25,411 nucleotides of DNA from an uncultured bacterium. GTDB taxonomy: Bacteria; Cloacimonadota; Cloacimonadia; Cloacimonadales; Cloacimonadaceae. The position numbers were made by a program, and so were the translations under genes. The number at the start of each line of letters is the position of its first letter. Within the stretch, counting starts at the first letter, position 1. Below the pieces are notes generated by a model. The model had not been told where the DNA came from. It made no database searches and saw only the letters and a program-made list of their open reading frames with translations. The stretch covers positions 1-25,411 of the forward strand of contig CALGPA010000054.1 of assembly GCA_937960795.1 (NCBI GenBank), written 5' to 3'. Below are positions 14,520-22,583 of this stretch, one piece after another.

Positions 14520-14548
14520 TTGACATAATATGCTGGACAAAATAGCAT
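14520..14548 (+). promoter_or_regulatory. Promoter of nifJ
   Basis: TTGACA (14520-14525) is followed after 17 bases by TAGCAT (14543-14548). The leader would be about 45 nt and includes AAGGAG nine bases before the ATG. Confidence 0.6.
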
Positions 14549-14601
14549 GAAACAAAAGCTGATTTTGTATATAAAAATAAGCATATAAGGAGTTTACCAC
14601 A

Positions 14602-17600
14602 ATGGCTAAACAGACAAAAGCTACTATGGATGGTAACAATGCAGCGGCTCATGTAGCCTATGCTTTCAATGAGGTAGCAGCGATCTACCCGATCACTCCC
14701 TCCTCCGGGATGGGCGAGCTCTCTGACGCTTGGGCATCAGATGGCATGAAGAATATCTTTGGCACTACGGTCGATGTGATGGAGATGCAATCCGAAGCCG
14801 GAGCAGCCGGCGCGGTGCATGGAGCTCTCTCTGCCGGTGCATTGACCACCACTTTCACTGCCTCTCAAGGGCTCATGCTTATGCTGCCGAACATGCATAA
14901 GATCGCCGGTGAGATGCTGCCAACCGTGTTTTATGTGACCGCGCGCTCTTTAGCTGCTCAGTCACTCTCAATTTTTGGCGATCATTCAGACGTGATGAGC
15001 GCTCGCAACACAGGCTTTGCTCTCATCGCCTGCAACAGTGTCCAAGAAGTAATGGATCTCGGCATCGTCAGCCAATTGGCGACGCTTAAGAGCAAGATTC
15101 CTTTCTTGGTCTTCTTTGATGGATTCAGGACTTCTCACGAGCTTCAGAAAATCGACGTGGTGGATTATGATACCATGAGCGAAATGCTGGATCCCGCACT
15201 GATAGAAGATTTTCGCAGTCGCGCCTTGACTCCGGACAAACCCCGCGTCAAGGTCGGCCAGCAAGGACCGGATGTGTATTTCCAGGGTCGCGAAACAGTA
15301 AATAAGTATTATGACGAAGCTCCTGCCATCATCCAAAAGTATATGGATGAAGTCGGCGCCAAGCTTGGTCGTCAATACAAGATCTTTGACTACGTGGGTG
15401 ATCCCAACGCTGAAGACGTAATCGTGGCAATGGGTAGCGCTTGTGAGACTATCCAGGAAAGCATCGAATATTTGAACAAAGAGCGTGGCATGAAGCTCGG
15501 CTTGGTGAAAGTGCGTGTATACCGTCCTTTCTGTGATGAGCTCTTCCTAAAAGCTCTGCCCAAAAGCGCAAAGCGCGTTGCCGTTCTGGATCGCACCAAG
15601 GAGCCCGGCTCCGGTGGCGAACCTCTATATCTGGACGTTGTAGCAGCACTTAAGGGTAAAGATCTCAGCGTGATAGGTGGACGTTATGGACTTTCCAGCA
15701 AGGAGTTTACTCCCACCATGGTCTTGGCGGTCTACAAGCACCTACAAAAGAATGGATTCCACGGCTTCACGGTCGGCATCGAAGACGATGTGACCAAGCT
15801 TTCCCTGTCTTTGGATGAAGAGATCTTCACCGTTCCGGAAGGCACTATCTCCTGCAAATTCTGGGGATTGGGCTCTGATGGAACAGTGGGTGCGAACAAA
15901 AATAGCATCAAGATCATCGGAGACCACACCGACATGAACGTGCAGGGCTATTTCCAATATGACAGCAAGAAGAGCGGCGGCATCACTCGCAGCCACTTAC
16001 GTTTTGGCAAAAAGCCCATCCACAGCCAATATTTGGTCACCAAGGAAGACTTTGTGGCTTGCCACAACCAAGCCTTCATCGGTAGATTCGACCTTTTAGG
16101 CGGCATCAAAGAAGGCGGCGTCTTCCTTTTGAACTCAAATTGGAGTCGTGACGAAGCCTTTTTCCATCTGACTTGCGAGATGCAGCAGACCATCATCGAT
16201 CACAAGATCAAATTCTACAATATCGATGGGCTCAAGATTGCTGAAGAAGTGGGACTTGGCGGCAGAGTAAACACCGTCATGCAGACCGCATTCTTCCTGA
16301 TCTCCGGTGTGATGGATCGCGATGAAGCCATCGACTTGATCAAAGAATCCATCCGCAAGACCTATGGCAAGAAAGGCGATGACGTCGTGCAGATGAACCT
16401 CAACGCTGTGGACAAGGTCAATGAAGCCTTGGTACAAGTGGATGTTCCTGCCTCCATTCCAGAGCAGTGCAGCCCGCGAAAACAGCTGGTTCCGGAAGGT
16501 TCCACCGGTTTTGTCAAGGACGTGATCGAGCCGATCATGCGCGAAGAAGGCGACAAGATCAAGGTCTCACAGATGCCTTTGGATGGCTATGTGGAAAGCG
16601 GAACTTCCAAATTGGAAAAACGCAGAGTAGCCCCCGCCGTGCCAAAATGGATCCCTGAGAATTGTATTCAGTGTAATCAATGCTCCTTCGTCTGCCCTCA
16701 TGCAGCGATCCGCCCGAAACTGATGACCGAAGAAGATCTCAAAGACGCTCCTCAGAGCTTCACCACTCTCAAAGCCATGGGCGCCGAAGGATATCAGTAT
16801 AAGATCCAGATCTATATCGACGACTGTCAAAGCTGTCAGGTCTGCGTCAATGAATGCCCCAAAGCAGCTCTCGTGATGAGCCCGATCGAGACCGAACGCG
16901 AAGCCGGAGAGCAGGATAACTACGAATTCTTCGACAAACTCCCCGAAGATGTTCTGGCAAAATACAAAGAGACCACCGTCAAAGGCAGTCAGTTTAAGCA
17001 GCCGCTCTTTGAATTCTCAGGTGCATGCGCAGGATGCGGAGAAACTCCATATGTGAAGCTGCTCACTCAGCTCTATGGCGACCGTATGATCATCGCCAAT
17101 GCCACGGGATGCTCCTCCATATATGGCGGCACTTTCCCGACCATCCCCTATACCAAGAACAAGGATGGAAACGGTCCCGCCTGGGCAAACAGTCTCTTTG
17201 AAGACAATGCGGAATATGGCTTTGGCATGCGCCTGGCTGTGAATTCCCATCGCAAACAGCTCAAGCTCGCTTTGGAAGCTCTCTTGGAAAAAGACATCGA
17301 TGCCGAACTCAAAGATGCCCTCCGCTATAATGTGGAGCACTTTGAAGACGTGGATCAAGCAGCCAAAGACAACGCTGCCAAGATCAAAGCCCTCTTGCCA
17401 AAAGCTCTGGACAAAGCCTGCGAAGGCTGTGGCAAATTGCTGCGCAGAGTAAATGAGCTTAAGGACTACCTCATCGAGAAATCCATCTGGTCTCTTGGCG
17501 GAGACGGCTGGGCCTACGATATCGGTTATGGCGGATTGGACCACGTGATGGCTTCAAATCAGAAGATCAAGATCATGGTCTTGGATACCGAAGTGTATTC

Positions 17601-18117
17601 AAACACAGGCGGACAAGCCTCAAAATCCACCCCGATGGGATCCATTGCCCGCTTCGCCGAAGCCGGAAAAGCGACACACAAGAAAGATCTCGGCATGATG
17701 ATGATGAATTATGGCTACGTCTATGTGGCATCAATCGCGATGGGCGCAAACAAAAACCAAGCCCTGCAAGCGATCAAGGAAGCCGAAGAATATCCCGGAC
17801 CCGCCATCGTCATCGCATATTCACCCTGCATCAACCACGGCATCGATATGAGCATGAGCCAAAAGCACGAGAAAGCTGCAGTGGATGCCGGATATTGGCT
17901 GCTCTATCGCTATGATCCGCGCAAACGCCTTGAGGGCAAAAACCCGCTCAGCTTGGATAGCAAAGAGCCCACAATGAGCGTGGCAGACTTCATCAAAACC
18001 GAGAACCGCTATAGCCGCTTGCACAGAATCTTCCCCGAACGTGCGAAAGAATTTGCCTCCTGCTCCGAGCTCTTCTTCAAAGAACGCTATGAGCAATATA
18101 AGAAACTAAGTGAGTAA
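14602..18117 (+). CDS. nifJ: Pyruvate:ferredoxin (flavodoxin) oxidoreductase
   Basis: The 1171-residue single-chain enzyme oxidises pyruvate with CoA to acetyl-CoA and CO2, reducing ferredoxin; it is central to anaerobic amino-acid and sugar fermentation. Domain order is the N-terminal pyruvate/TPP domain (YPITPSS at 30-36, E65 in EMQSEAGAAGA), transketolase-like and CoA-binding regions, a double [4Fe-4S] ferredoxin domain (C688, C691, C694, C698 and C742, C745, C748, C752), and the C-terminal TPP domain. The proximal cluster ligands are C809, C812, C837 and C1076. All key cysteines are present and the length is normal. An additional CxxC (KACEGCGK) lies in the C-terminal domain. It is monocistronic, with its own promoter and terminator. 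Confidence 0.97.
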   Translation: MAKQTKATMDGNNAAAHVAYAFNEVAAIYPITPSSGMGELSDAWASDGMKNIFGTTVDVMEMQSEAGAAGAVHGALSAGALTTTFTASQGLMLMLPNMHKIAGEMLPTVFYVTARSLAAQSLSIFGDHSDVMSARNTGFALIACNSVQEVMDLGIVSQLATLKSKIPFLVFFDGFRTSHELQKIDVVDYDTMSEMLDPALIEDFRSRALTPDKPRVKVGQQGPDVYFQGRETVNKYYDEAPAIIQKYMDEVGAKLGRQYKIFDYVGDPNAEDVIVAMGSACETIQESIEYLNKERGMKLGLVKVRVYRPFCDELFLKALPKSAKRVAVLDRTKEPGSGGEPLYLDVVAALKGKDLSVIGGRYGLSSKEFTPTMVLAVYKHLQKNGFHGFTVGIEDDVTKLSLSLDEEIFTVPEGTISCKFWGLGSDGTVGANKNSIKIIGDHTDMNVQGYFQYDSKKSGGITRSHLRFGKKPIHSQYLVTKEDFVACHNQAFIGRFDLLGGIKEGGVFLLNSNWSRDEAFFHLTCEMQQTIIDHKIKFYNIDGLKIAEEVGLGGRVNTVMQTAFFLISGVMDRDEAIDLIKESIRKTYGKKGDDVVQMNLNAVDKVNEALVQVDVPASIPEQCSPRKQLVPEGSTGFVKDVIEPIMREEGDKIKVSQMPLDGYVESGTSKLEKRRVAPAVPKWIPENCIQCNQCSFVCPHAAIRPKLMTEEDLKDAPQSFTTLKAMGAEGYQYKIQIYIDDCQSCQVCVNECPKAALVMSPIETEREAGEQDNYEFFDKLPEDVLAKYKETTVKGSQFKQPLFEFSGACAGCGETPYVKLLTQLYGDRMIIANATGCSSIYGGTFPTIPYTKNKDGNGPAWANSLFEDNAEYGFGMRLAVNSHRKQLKLALEALLEKDIDAELKDALRYNVEHFEDVDQAAKDNAAKIKALLPKALDKACEGCGKLLRRVNELKDYLIEKSIWSLGGDGWAYDIGYGGLDHVMASNQKIKIMVLDTEVYSNTGGQASKSTPMGSIARFAEAGKATHKKDLGMMMMNYGYVYVASIAMGANKNQALQAIKEAEEYPGPAIVIAYSPCINHGIDMSMSQKHEKAAVDAGYWLLYRYDPRKRLEGKNPLSLDSKEPTMSVADFIKTENRYSRLHRIFPERAKEFASCSELFFKERYEQYKKLSE

Positions 18118-18140
18118 CAACTCGTCACCATATACCGAAA

Positions 18141-18168
18141 AGGGATGCCAAATGCGGCATCCCTTTTT
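18141..18168 (+). terminator. Terminator of nifJ, possibly bidirectional
   Basis: A perfect 9-bp stem (AGGGATGCC with GGCATCCCT) is followed by five Ts. On the minus strand it is followed by four Ts, so it may also end the convergent M42-gene transcript. Confidence 0.9.
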
Positions 18169-18195
18169 ATATGTGTTGAAAAGCAAGTATCCTAG

Positions 18196-19224
18196 CTATG
18201 CCGGGCGCAGGTATTCCCAGAGCAGCTTCAGGGTGTTTTCAATTGCCTGCTTGTGAGTGCGTTCATAACCGTGAGAAGCAAAGACACCGGGGCCGATGAG
18301 CCCGTGTTTGATGTCGTGCCCGGCACGCAAGGCGCCTTCCACATCTGAGCCATAATAGGGATAGATGTCCACGGCATACTGCAGCTTGTGCTGCTTGGCG
18401 AGGCGAATTAGCCTGTCTGTCACATCCCAATCGTAGGGACCGCCGCTATCCTTGGCGCAGATGGAGACACAGTATTCGTCCGTGCTCAGATCTTCGCCCA
18501 CTGCCCCCATATCCACCGAGATCATTTCGATAGTATCGGCAGGAAATCCTGAAGCTGCGCCGTGACCGACTTCTTCATAAGTGGTGAAGAGGATGCTCAC
18601 TTTTCGCCCAAGCGTCAGCTTCTTCTCAGAGACCGCCTTGGCCAGAGCGAGCAGGATCCCGGCGCTGGCTTTGTCATCCAAATGCCGAGTCTTCAAAAAG
18701 CCGGAAGCCGTGTAAACCGTGCGGGGATCAAGCGTGATGAAGTCGCCTGCGGAGATTCCCAGTTTGAGGGTGTCTTCTTTGCTTTTGACGATCTCATCCA
18801 GGACGATTTCCATATGCTCATCATCCCGCTTGGCACTGCCGGAATCCCGATATACATGCGCAGCAGGGCCGTTTATATAGACCGTTCCGCTATATTCCTT
18901 GCCATCTCTGGTGTGGATGATGACGTTTTCATTCTCAATGTTGTTTTCCGGATAGACGCCGATCTTGGTAAAGCGAAGACGGCCATTGGGCTTGATGGAT
19001 CTCACCATGGCGCCAAGGGTGTCCACATGCGCTGCCAAGACCAAGGGATCTCCCTCTCCACCGAGAGTGGCGAGCACTGAGCCTTTGCGGGAAAACTCTG
19101 CTTCAAAGCCCAGGGACTTCAGTTCTTTTGCCAGATAGGCGCTTGCCTTCTGAGTGAATCCCGATGGGCTGGGGGTCTTACACAAAGTGATGATCTGCTC
19201 GATAGCGTAGTCAGTATATTGCAT
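18196..19224 (-). CDS. M42 family metallopeptidase
   Basis: The 342-residue cytosolic aminopeptidase belongs to the M42 (glutamyl/TET-like aminopeptidase) family, which trims peptides from the N-terminus in large assemblies. Metal and catalytic residues are visible: H66 and D68 (AAHVDT), D183 (RHLDDKAS), E217-E218 (TYEEVGHG), D238 (SVDMG) and a C-terminal histidine, H318 or H324 (SHGYERTH). The PDZ-like insertion (about 80-175) is present. It is the last gene of a minus-strand operon, three bases after the dxr stop. Its presence with M20 and M14 enzymes fits peptide use as a nutrient. Confidence 0.92.
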   Translation of the reverse strand: MQYTDYAIEQIITLCKTPSPSGFTQKASAYLAKELKSLGFEAEFSRKGSVLATLGGEGDPLVLAAHVDTLGAMVRSIKPNGRLRFTKIGVYPENNIENENVIIHTRDGKEYSGTVYINGPAAHVYRDSGSAKRDDEHMEIVLDEIVKSKEDTLKLGISAGDFITLDPRTVYTASGFLKTRHLDDKASAGILLALAKAVSEKKLTLGRKVSILFTTYEEVGHGAASGFPADTIEMISVDMGAVGEDLSTDEYCVSICAKDSGGPYDWDVTDRLIRLAKQHKLQYAVDIYPYYGSDVEGALRAGHDIKHGLIGPGVFASHGYERTHKQAIENTLKLLWEYLRPA

Positions 19225-19227
19225 TAT

Positions 19228-20385
19228 TTACTCCGAGAAATTGTATTTGCTGAGCACCCTGTGGTACTCGCTTTGGTTTGTATGGATGATCTCTTCCAGC
19301 GTGGGTTCTGCTATGAAAGCTGCGCTTTGGATGGCATCCTCCACCACGGGATGGATCTGTGTAAACTTGATGATCTTGTTTAGAAAGAGTTTCATCGCCG
19401 CTTCGATGGCGGCATTCATGACGGTGGGAAGGATCCCGCCCTTTTTAGCTACTTCCATGCCCAAGAAAAAGAGCGGATAACGCTCGGGCTCCAAAGAGGA
19501 GAAGCTCAGTGGGCTGTGGCTAATGAGATCTGTCTGCACAAGCGATGAAGTCCAGCGCTCGGGATAGCTGAGGGCATAGAGAATGGGAAGCTTCATGTCG
19601 GGATGACTCATCTGCGCCAAGATCGAGCCATCGACGTATTCCACCATGGAGTGAATCACCGATTGCGGATGGATCACCGCCTCAATCTTCTCATATGGCA
19701 GATCAAAGAGCCAGTGCGCCTCCATCACTTCCAAGGCTTTGTTAAACATCGTAGCGCTATCCAAAGTGACCTTAGCGCCCATATCCCAATTGGGATGCTT
19801 CAGCGCCATCTGGGGCGTGATATCGGCAAATTCCTCAAGCGGAGTATCTCGGAAAGCGCCACCGGAAGCGGTGATGATCAGCTTCTTGATCTCTTTGTGA
19901 GGATGCTGTCCCCATGCCTGGAAGATGGCGGAATGCTCACTGTCCACCGGGATGATTTGTCCCGGAGCTTTCAGCTTCTGCACCAGATGTCCGCCCATGA
20001 CGAGTGACTCTTTGTTTGCCAATGCCAGGATCTTTCCCCGACGCAGGATGCTGAAGGTGGCATTGATCCCGGCAGAACCGCCGATCGCATTGAGAGCAAG
20101 ATCATAGTCCTCTTCGGACAAAAGACGCAAGAGCTCGCTCTCACCAAAGTAGATGGACAGATCCGGGTTTTGCTCTCGGATCTTTTGGACGCGGGCAGGA
20201 TCATCGATGCCGGTGAAGACAATCTGGGGAATCCTGAATCTATAAGCAAGCTCCAGCATGGACTCGACACTGCTGTGTGCAGCGGCAAAGCTTAAGCAGA
20301 GCTTGTCTCTGTGTTCATTGTAGACAGAAAAGAAGGAGCTGCCGATCGACCCGGTCGCCCCCAAAAGCGCAATCTTCTTTACCAT
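19228..20385 (-). CDS. dxr: 1-deoxy-D-xylulose 5-phosphate reductoisomerase
   Basis: This 385-residue cytosolic enzyme converts 1-deoxyxylulose 5-phosphate to 2-C-methylerythritol 4-phosphate with NADPH, the first committed step of the MEP isoprenoid pathway. Motifs are GATGSIGSS (9-17) for NADPH, NKESLVMGG (124-132), the metal residues D148 and E150 in PVDSEHSAIFQ, the flexible-loop region around ASGGAFRDTP (173-182) and FNKALEVMEA with N215, K216 and E219. Length is normal. Its start overlaps the end of the upstream outer-membrane gene by seven bases and its stop is three bases before the M42 gene, so the three are coupled. No other MEP gene is in the window. Confidence 0.97.
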   Translation of the reverse strand: MVKKIALLGATGSIGSSFFSVYNEHRDKLCLSFAAAHSSVESMLELAYRFRIPQIVFTGIDDPARVQKIREQNPDLSIYFGESELLRLLSEEDYDLALNAIGGSAGINATFSILRRGKILALANKESLVMGGHLVQKLKAPGQIIPVDSEHSAIFQAWGQHPHKEIKKLIITASGGAFRDTPLEEFADITPQMALKHPNWDMGAKVTLDSATMFNKALEVMEAHWLFDLPYEKIEAVIHPQSVIHSMVEYVDGSILAQMSHPDMKLPILYALSYPERWTSSLVQTDLISHSPLSFSSLEPERYPLFFLGMEVAKKGGILPTVMNAAIEAAMKLFLNKIIKFTQIHPVVEDAIQSAAFIAEPTLEEIIHTNQSEYHRVLSKYNFSE

Positions 20386-21326
20386 GAATAGGTCAGGGAT
20401 ATCTTCTGGCTGTGTCCCAAGCCATCGGGCGCATTGCTCTTGAAAGCATAGTTTATGCCCAGATCCCGAAAGCCCAAGCCCAAGCCGGCAGTGAAGCTTT
20501 CCACGTCATAGCCCATCATGATCCGCATCGCCGAAATCGGCTGCACCATCACTCCCGCGTGGAAGTCCGTGCTCACAAAGGAGCTGCTGAGATTGGCGGC
20601 GTCACCGCGTTCTTCAAAGAAGTTTTGGGCACGAAGCGCGAGATAGACGGGGATCTCCTGTTTGAGGGCAGAGAAGCTGTAACCCGCTTCCAGATCGAGA
20701 TTTGGCATGGCGATCTCATGCTCCCCGCTCTCCCAGATGATCTGTGTGCCAAAGAAATCCCGAAGATTCATCCCAAATGCCAAGCTCCTGCTTGCCTGAT
20801 AATAGGCTCCCAGATCCGCGCCCAATCCCCATCCGCTATGCTCAGCGAGATCGCGATAGGCAAGCTTGGGCGATATTCCCACATAGAGATTTTCGCGCAA
20901 GGGACGCGCAAAGCTGCCATACAGGATGATGTCTTGATTGGTCACCGTTTTCCAGACGTAGGGACGATTCTCGTTGCTCAGATCCTCATCCTCATCTTCG
21001 AGCTTGGTGAGCTTTATCTGATCGATCGCCAGATGATTGATGCTCAGAGCTGTGCCGCCGGAGAACCTGATGGATGCTTGATTTTCGGTTAGGAGACCCT
21101 CAAAATAGTCGCTACGCATGACTTCGATGCCGCGCAGATTGTCGCCCGCTAAAAGAGCCGGATTCCACCATCCGGCGGCATGTGACGCCTGCATGGTGAG
21201 ACCGGTGTTGCCCATGGCTTGATTGATCACTCCGGGGCTGAAGCTAAAGATCTCTCCCGCGTATTTTGTGGCTCCCAATGGTATACTGACGATCAGGAGC
21301 AATATTGCTATCCGGATGTATTTCAT
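20379..21326 (-). CDS. PorV/PorQ-like outer-membrane protein
   Basis: The 315-residue exported protein has a signal peptide (to about residue 19, ending PLGA). Just after it, the sequence FSFSPGVINQAMGNTGLTM...AGWWNPALLAG has the look of the PorV/PorQ (UPF0164) family's conserved start, in which a 'G-x-x-x-x-MGxxG' stretch precedes 'NPA'. The rest alternates short hydrophobic strands and turns, ending in the aromatic SLTYSW as expected for an outer-membrane beta barrel. PorV relatives take part in type IX secretion and PorQ-like ones are of less clear role; which applies here is uncertain. An AAGGAAA ribosome site precedes the ATG. The gene begins 54 bases after a co-directional tRNA and has no obvious promoter of its own. 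Confidence 0.7.
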   Translation of the reverse strand: MKYIRIAILLLIVSIPLGATKYAGEIFSFSPGVINQAMGNTGLTMQASHAAGWWNPALLAGDNLRGIEVMRSDYFEGLLTENQASIRFSGGTALSINHLAIDQIKLTKLEDEDEDLSNENRPYVWKTVTNQDIILYGSFARPLRENLYVGISPKLAYRDLAEHSGWGLGADLGAYYQASRSLAFGMNLRDFFGTQIIWESGEHEIAMPNLDLEAGYSFSALKQEIPVYLALRAQNFFEERGDAANLSSSFVSTDFHAGVMVQPISAMRIMMGYDVESFTAGLGLGFRDLGINYAFKSNAPDGLGHSQKISLTYSW

Positions 21327-21380
21327 AATTTTTCCTTCTCAGATAAGTTAAGGCTCGCGGCAAAGAAGAAAAGAAAAAAG

Positions 21381-21456
21381 TGGTGGGCCCAGAGGGAGTC
21401 GAACCCCCGACCATCCGGTTATGAGCCGGAAGCTCTACCAGCTGAGCTATAGGCCC
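21381..21456 (-). tRNA. tRNA with CAT anticodon, probably Ile2 (or elongator Met)
   Basis: A 76-nt cloverleaf with encoded CCA. The acceptor is GGGCCTA/TGGGCCC with discriminator A. The anticodon arm is TCCGG-CTCATAA-CCGGA, anticodon CAT. It is not the initiator, since position 1-72 is paired and the anticodon stem lacks the GGG/CCC signature. The GGGCC acceptor and GGCTCATAACC anticodon region look more like isoleucine-2 tRNAs (with CAT modified to lysidine by TilS) than elongator methionine tRNAs, but this cannot be settled from sequence alone. Confidence 0.9.
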
Positions 21457-21471
21457 CATCACTGTTCTATC

Positions 21472-21500
21472 CTTAGAATTCAATGGCGCTTTTTTGTCAA
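21472..21500 (-). promoter_or_regulatory. Promoter of the CAT-anticodon tRNA
   Basis: On the minus strand TTGACA (21500-21495) is followed after 17 bases by TCTAAG (21477-21472), about 15 bases before the tRNA. The block TTGACAAAAAAGCG is identical to the one before the Lys-Glu-Glu cluster. It may also drive the PorV-dxr-M42 genes downstream. Confidence 0.6.
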
Positions 21501-21614
21501 TCAGTTTTTATCCGATCTGCATTCGATCAAGCTGAATAGACACCATCCTCGCCAAGCAGGGCTTGAAAGTCGCCGCCCACTACTCTCAAAATCAAGGCTG
21601 GGATGAATCTTGGA

Positions 21615-22574
21615 TCAGTTGCGGGTGATGCTGTCTTTGATGAATCGCAAGCCGGGACGGAGCACAAGCTCTTTTAGCCCGGGAAAGGGATGCTGCTCCA
21701 AGGAGATCCTTTGCCACAATATGTGATCTTGTCTATTGTCCCGATAGCGATAGCGAAAGCCCAGGCAAGCTTTGAGTGAAGCATCACGACACAGAGCCGG
21801 CAGAAGACCATCATCGCACTGCCTGCCATAGGGAAAAGCAAAAAAGGGGGAAGGCGTGAAACCCGCTTCAGAAAGAGCTTCCCGATTCATGATAAGCTCA
21901 CGACGCATATCCGGATAGCTAAGGCGCCCAAAATCAGCATGGCTCTGGCTGTGCAGGGCAAATTCCACATTATTTTCCGCCAGCTCCCGCATCTGTGCCA
22001 AGCTCAAAAAGGGCTGCTCCACCACCAGATATTCTTCCTGCGAGATCGGACAGAAGAGATCCCAAAGCTCGTCACATAGCCTATCCTTTTGACTGTCCTG
22101 CACGCTGAAGATGCGGCTTTGGACGCTTCCCACTGCGCACAATGAATACTTTTTCTGCAAGCCATCCAGAGCTTCTTGGATCCGGGCATCGTCCGCGTGA
22201 TGACGGATCCGGATCAGTTTATGATTCCACGCCAGCGCGCGATTGTCGATGCATTTGCCGATCACAAAGACCGTCAGCGGAAGCGCATGTTTCCGGATGA
22301 TAGGAAGGATCTCATGATAGACAGAGCTAAAGCCGTCATCGACCGTCAGCACCGCACCGGGACCTTTTGCCGTGCCAACGCCATCATAGGCTTCCTTTAA
22401 GGACGGGAATCCAAAGCCAAGCCGCAAAAGATGCTGCACGCTGGCCTCAAAGCCTGATTTTGAGATGCCTTCGGGATAGAAGTCAGCTTGTCTTTCTCCG
22501 ACTCTGTGCAGATAGAAGACCACGCTTGAGCCCTTCAGCGCTTTCATGCTGATCCTATCCAATGAAGAGCTCAT
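21615..22574 (-). CDS. Polysaccharide deacetylase (CE4) family protein
   Basis: The 319-residue protein has the NodB-homology fold. Motif 1 is TVDDG (residues 77-81) with the catalytic and metal aspartates, motif 2 is HSQSH (208-212) with two metal histidines, and motif 3 is FPYG (247-250). Family members remove N- or O-acetyl groups from peptidoglycan, chitin-like or exopolysaccharide substrates; which applies here is unknown. No signal peptide is evident, suggesting a cytosolic or membrane-peripheral step in glycan synthesis. The first ATG lies nine bases after leuS with a weak ribosome site; a second ATG at 22547 (residue 10) has AGGA upstream and is a reasonable alternative. It is probably cotranscribed with leuS. 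Confidence 0.85.
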   Translation of the reverse strand: MSSSLDRISMKALKGSSVVFYLHRVGERQADFYPEGISKSGFEASVQHLLRLGFGFPSLKEAYDGVGTAKGPGAVLTVDDGFSSVYHEILPIIRKHALPLTVFVIGKCIDNRALAWNHKLIRIRHHADDARIQEALDGLQKKYSLCAVGSVQSRIFSVQDSQKDRLCDELWDLFCPISQEEYLVVEQPFLSLAQMRELAENNVEFALHSQSHADFGRLSYPDMRRELIMNREALSEAGFTPSPFFAFPYGRQCDDGLLPALCRDASLKACLGFRYRYRDNRQDHILWQRISLEQHPFPGLKELVLRPGLRFIKDSITRN

Positions 22575-22583
22575 CTATATCGC

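Noticed and set aside
21219..21452. Plus-strand open frame ending in RESNPRPSGYEPEALPAEL
   Set aside because: This is the well-known artefact of translating the antisense strand of a tRNA gene; it overlaps the CAT-anticodon tRNA.
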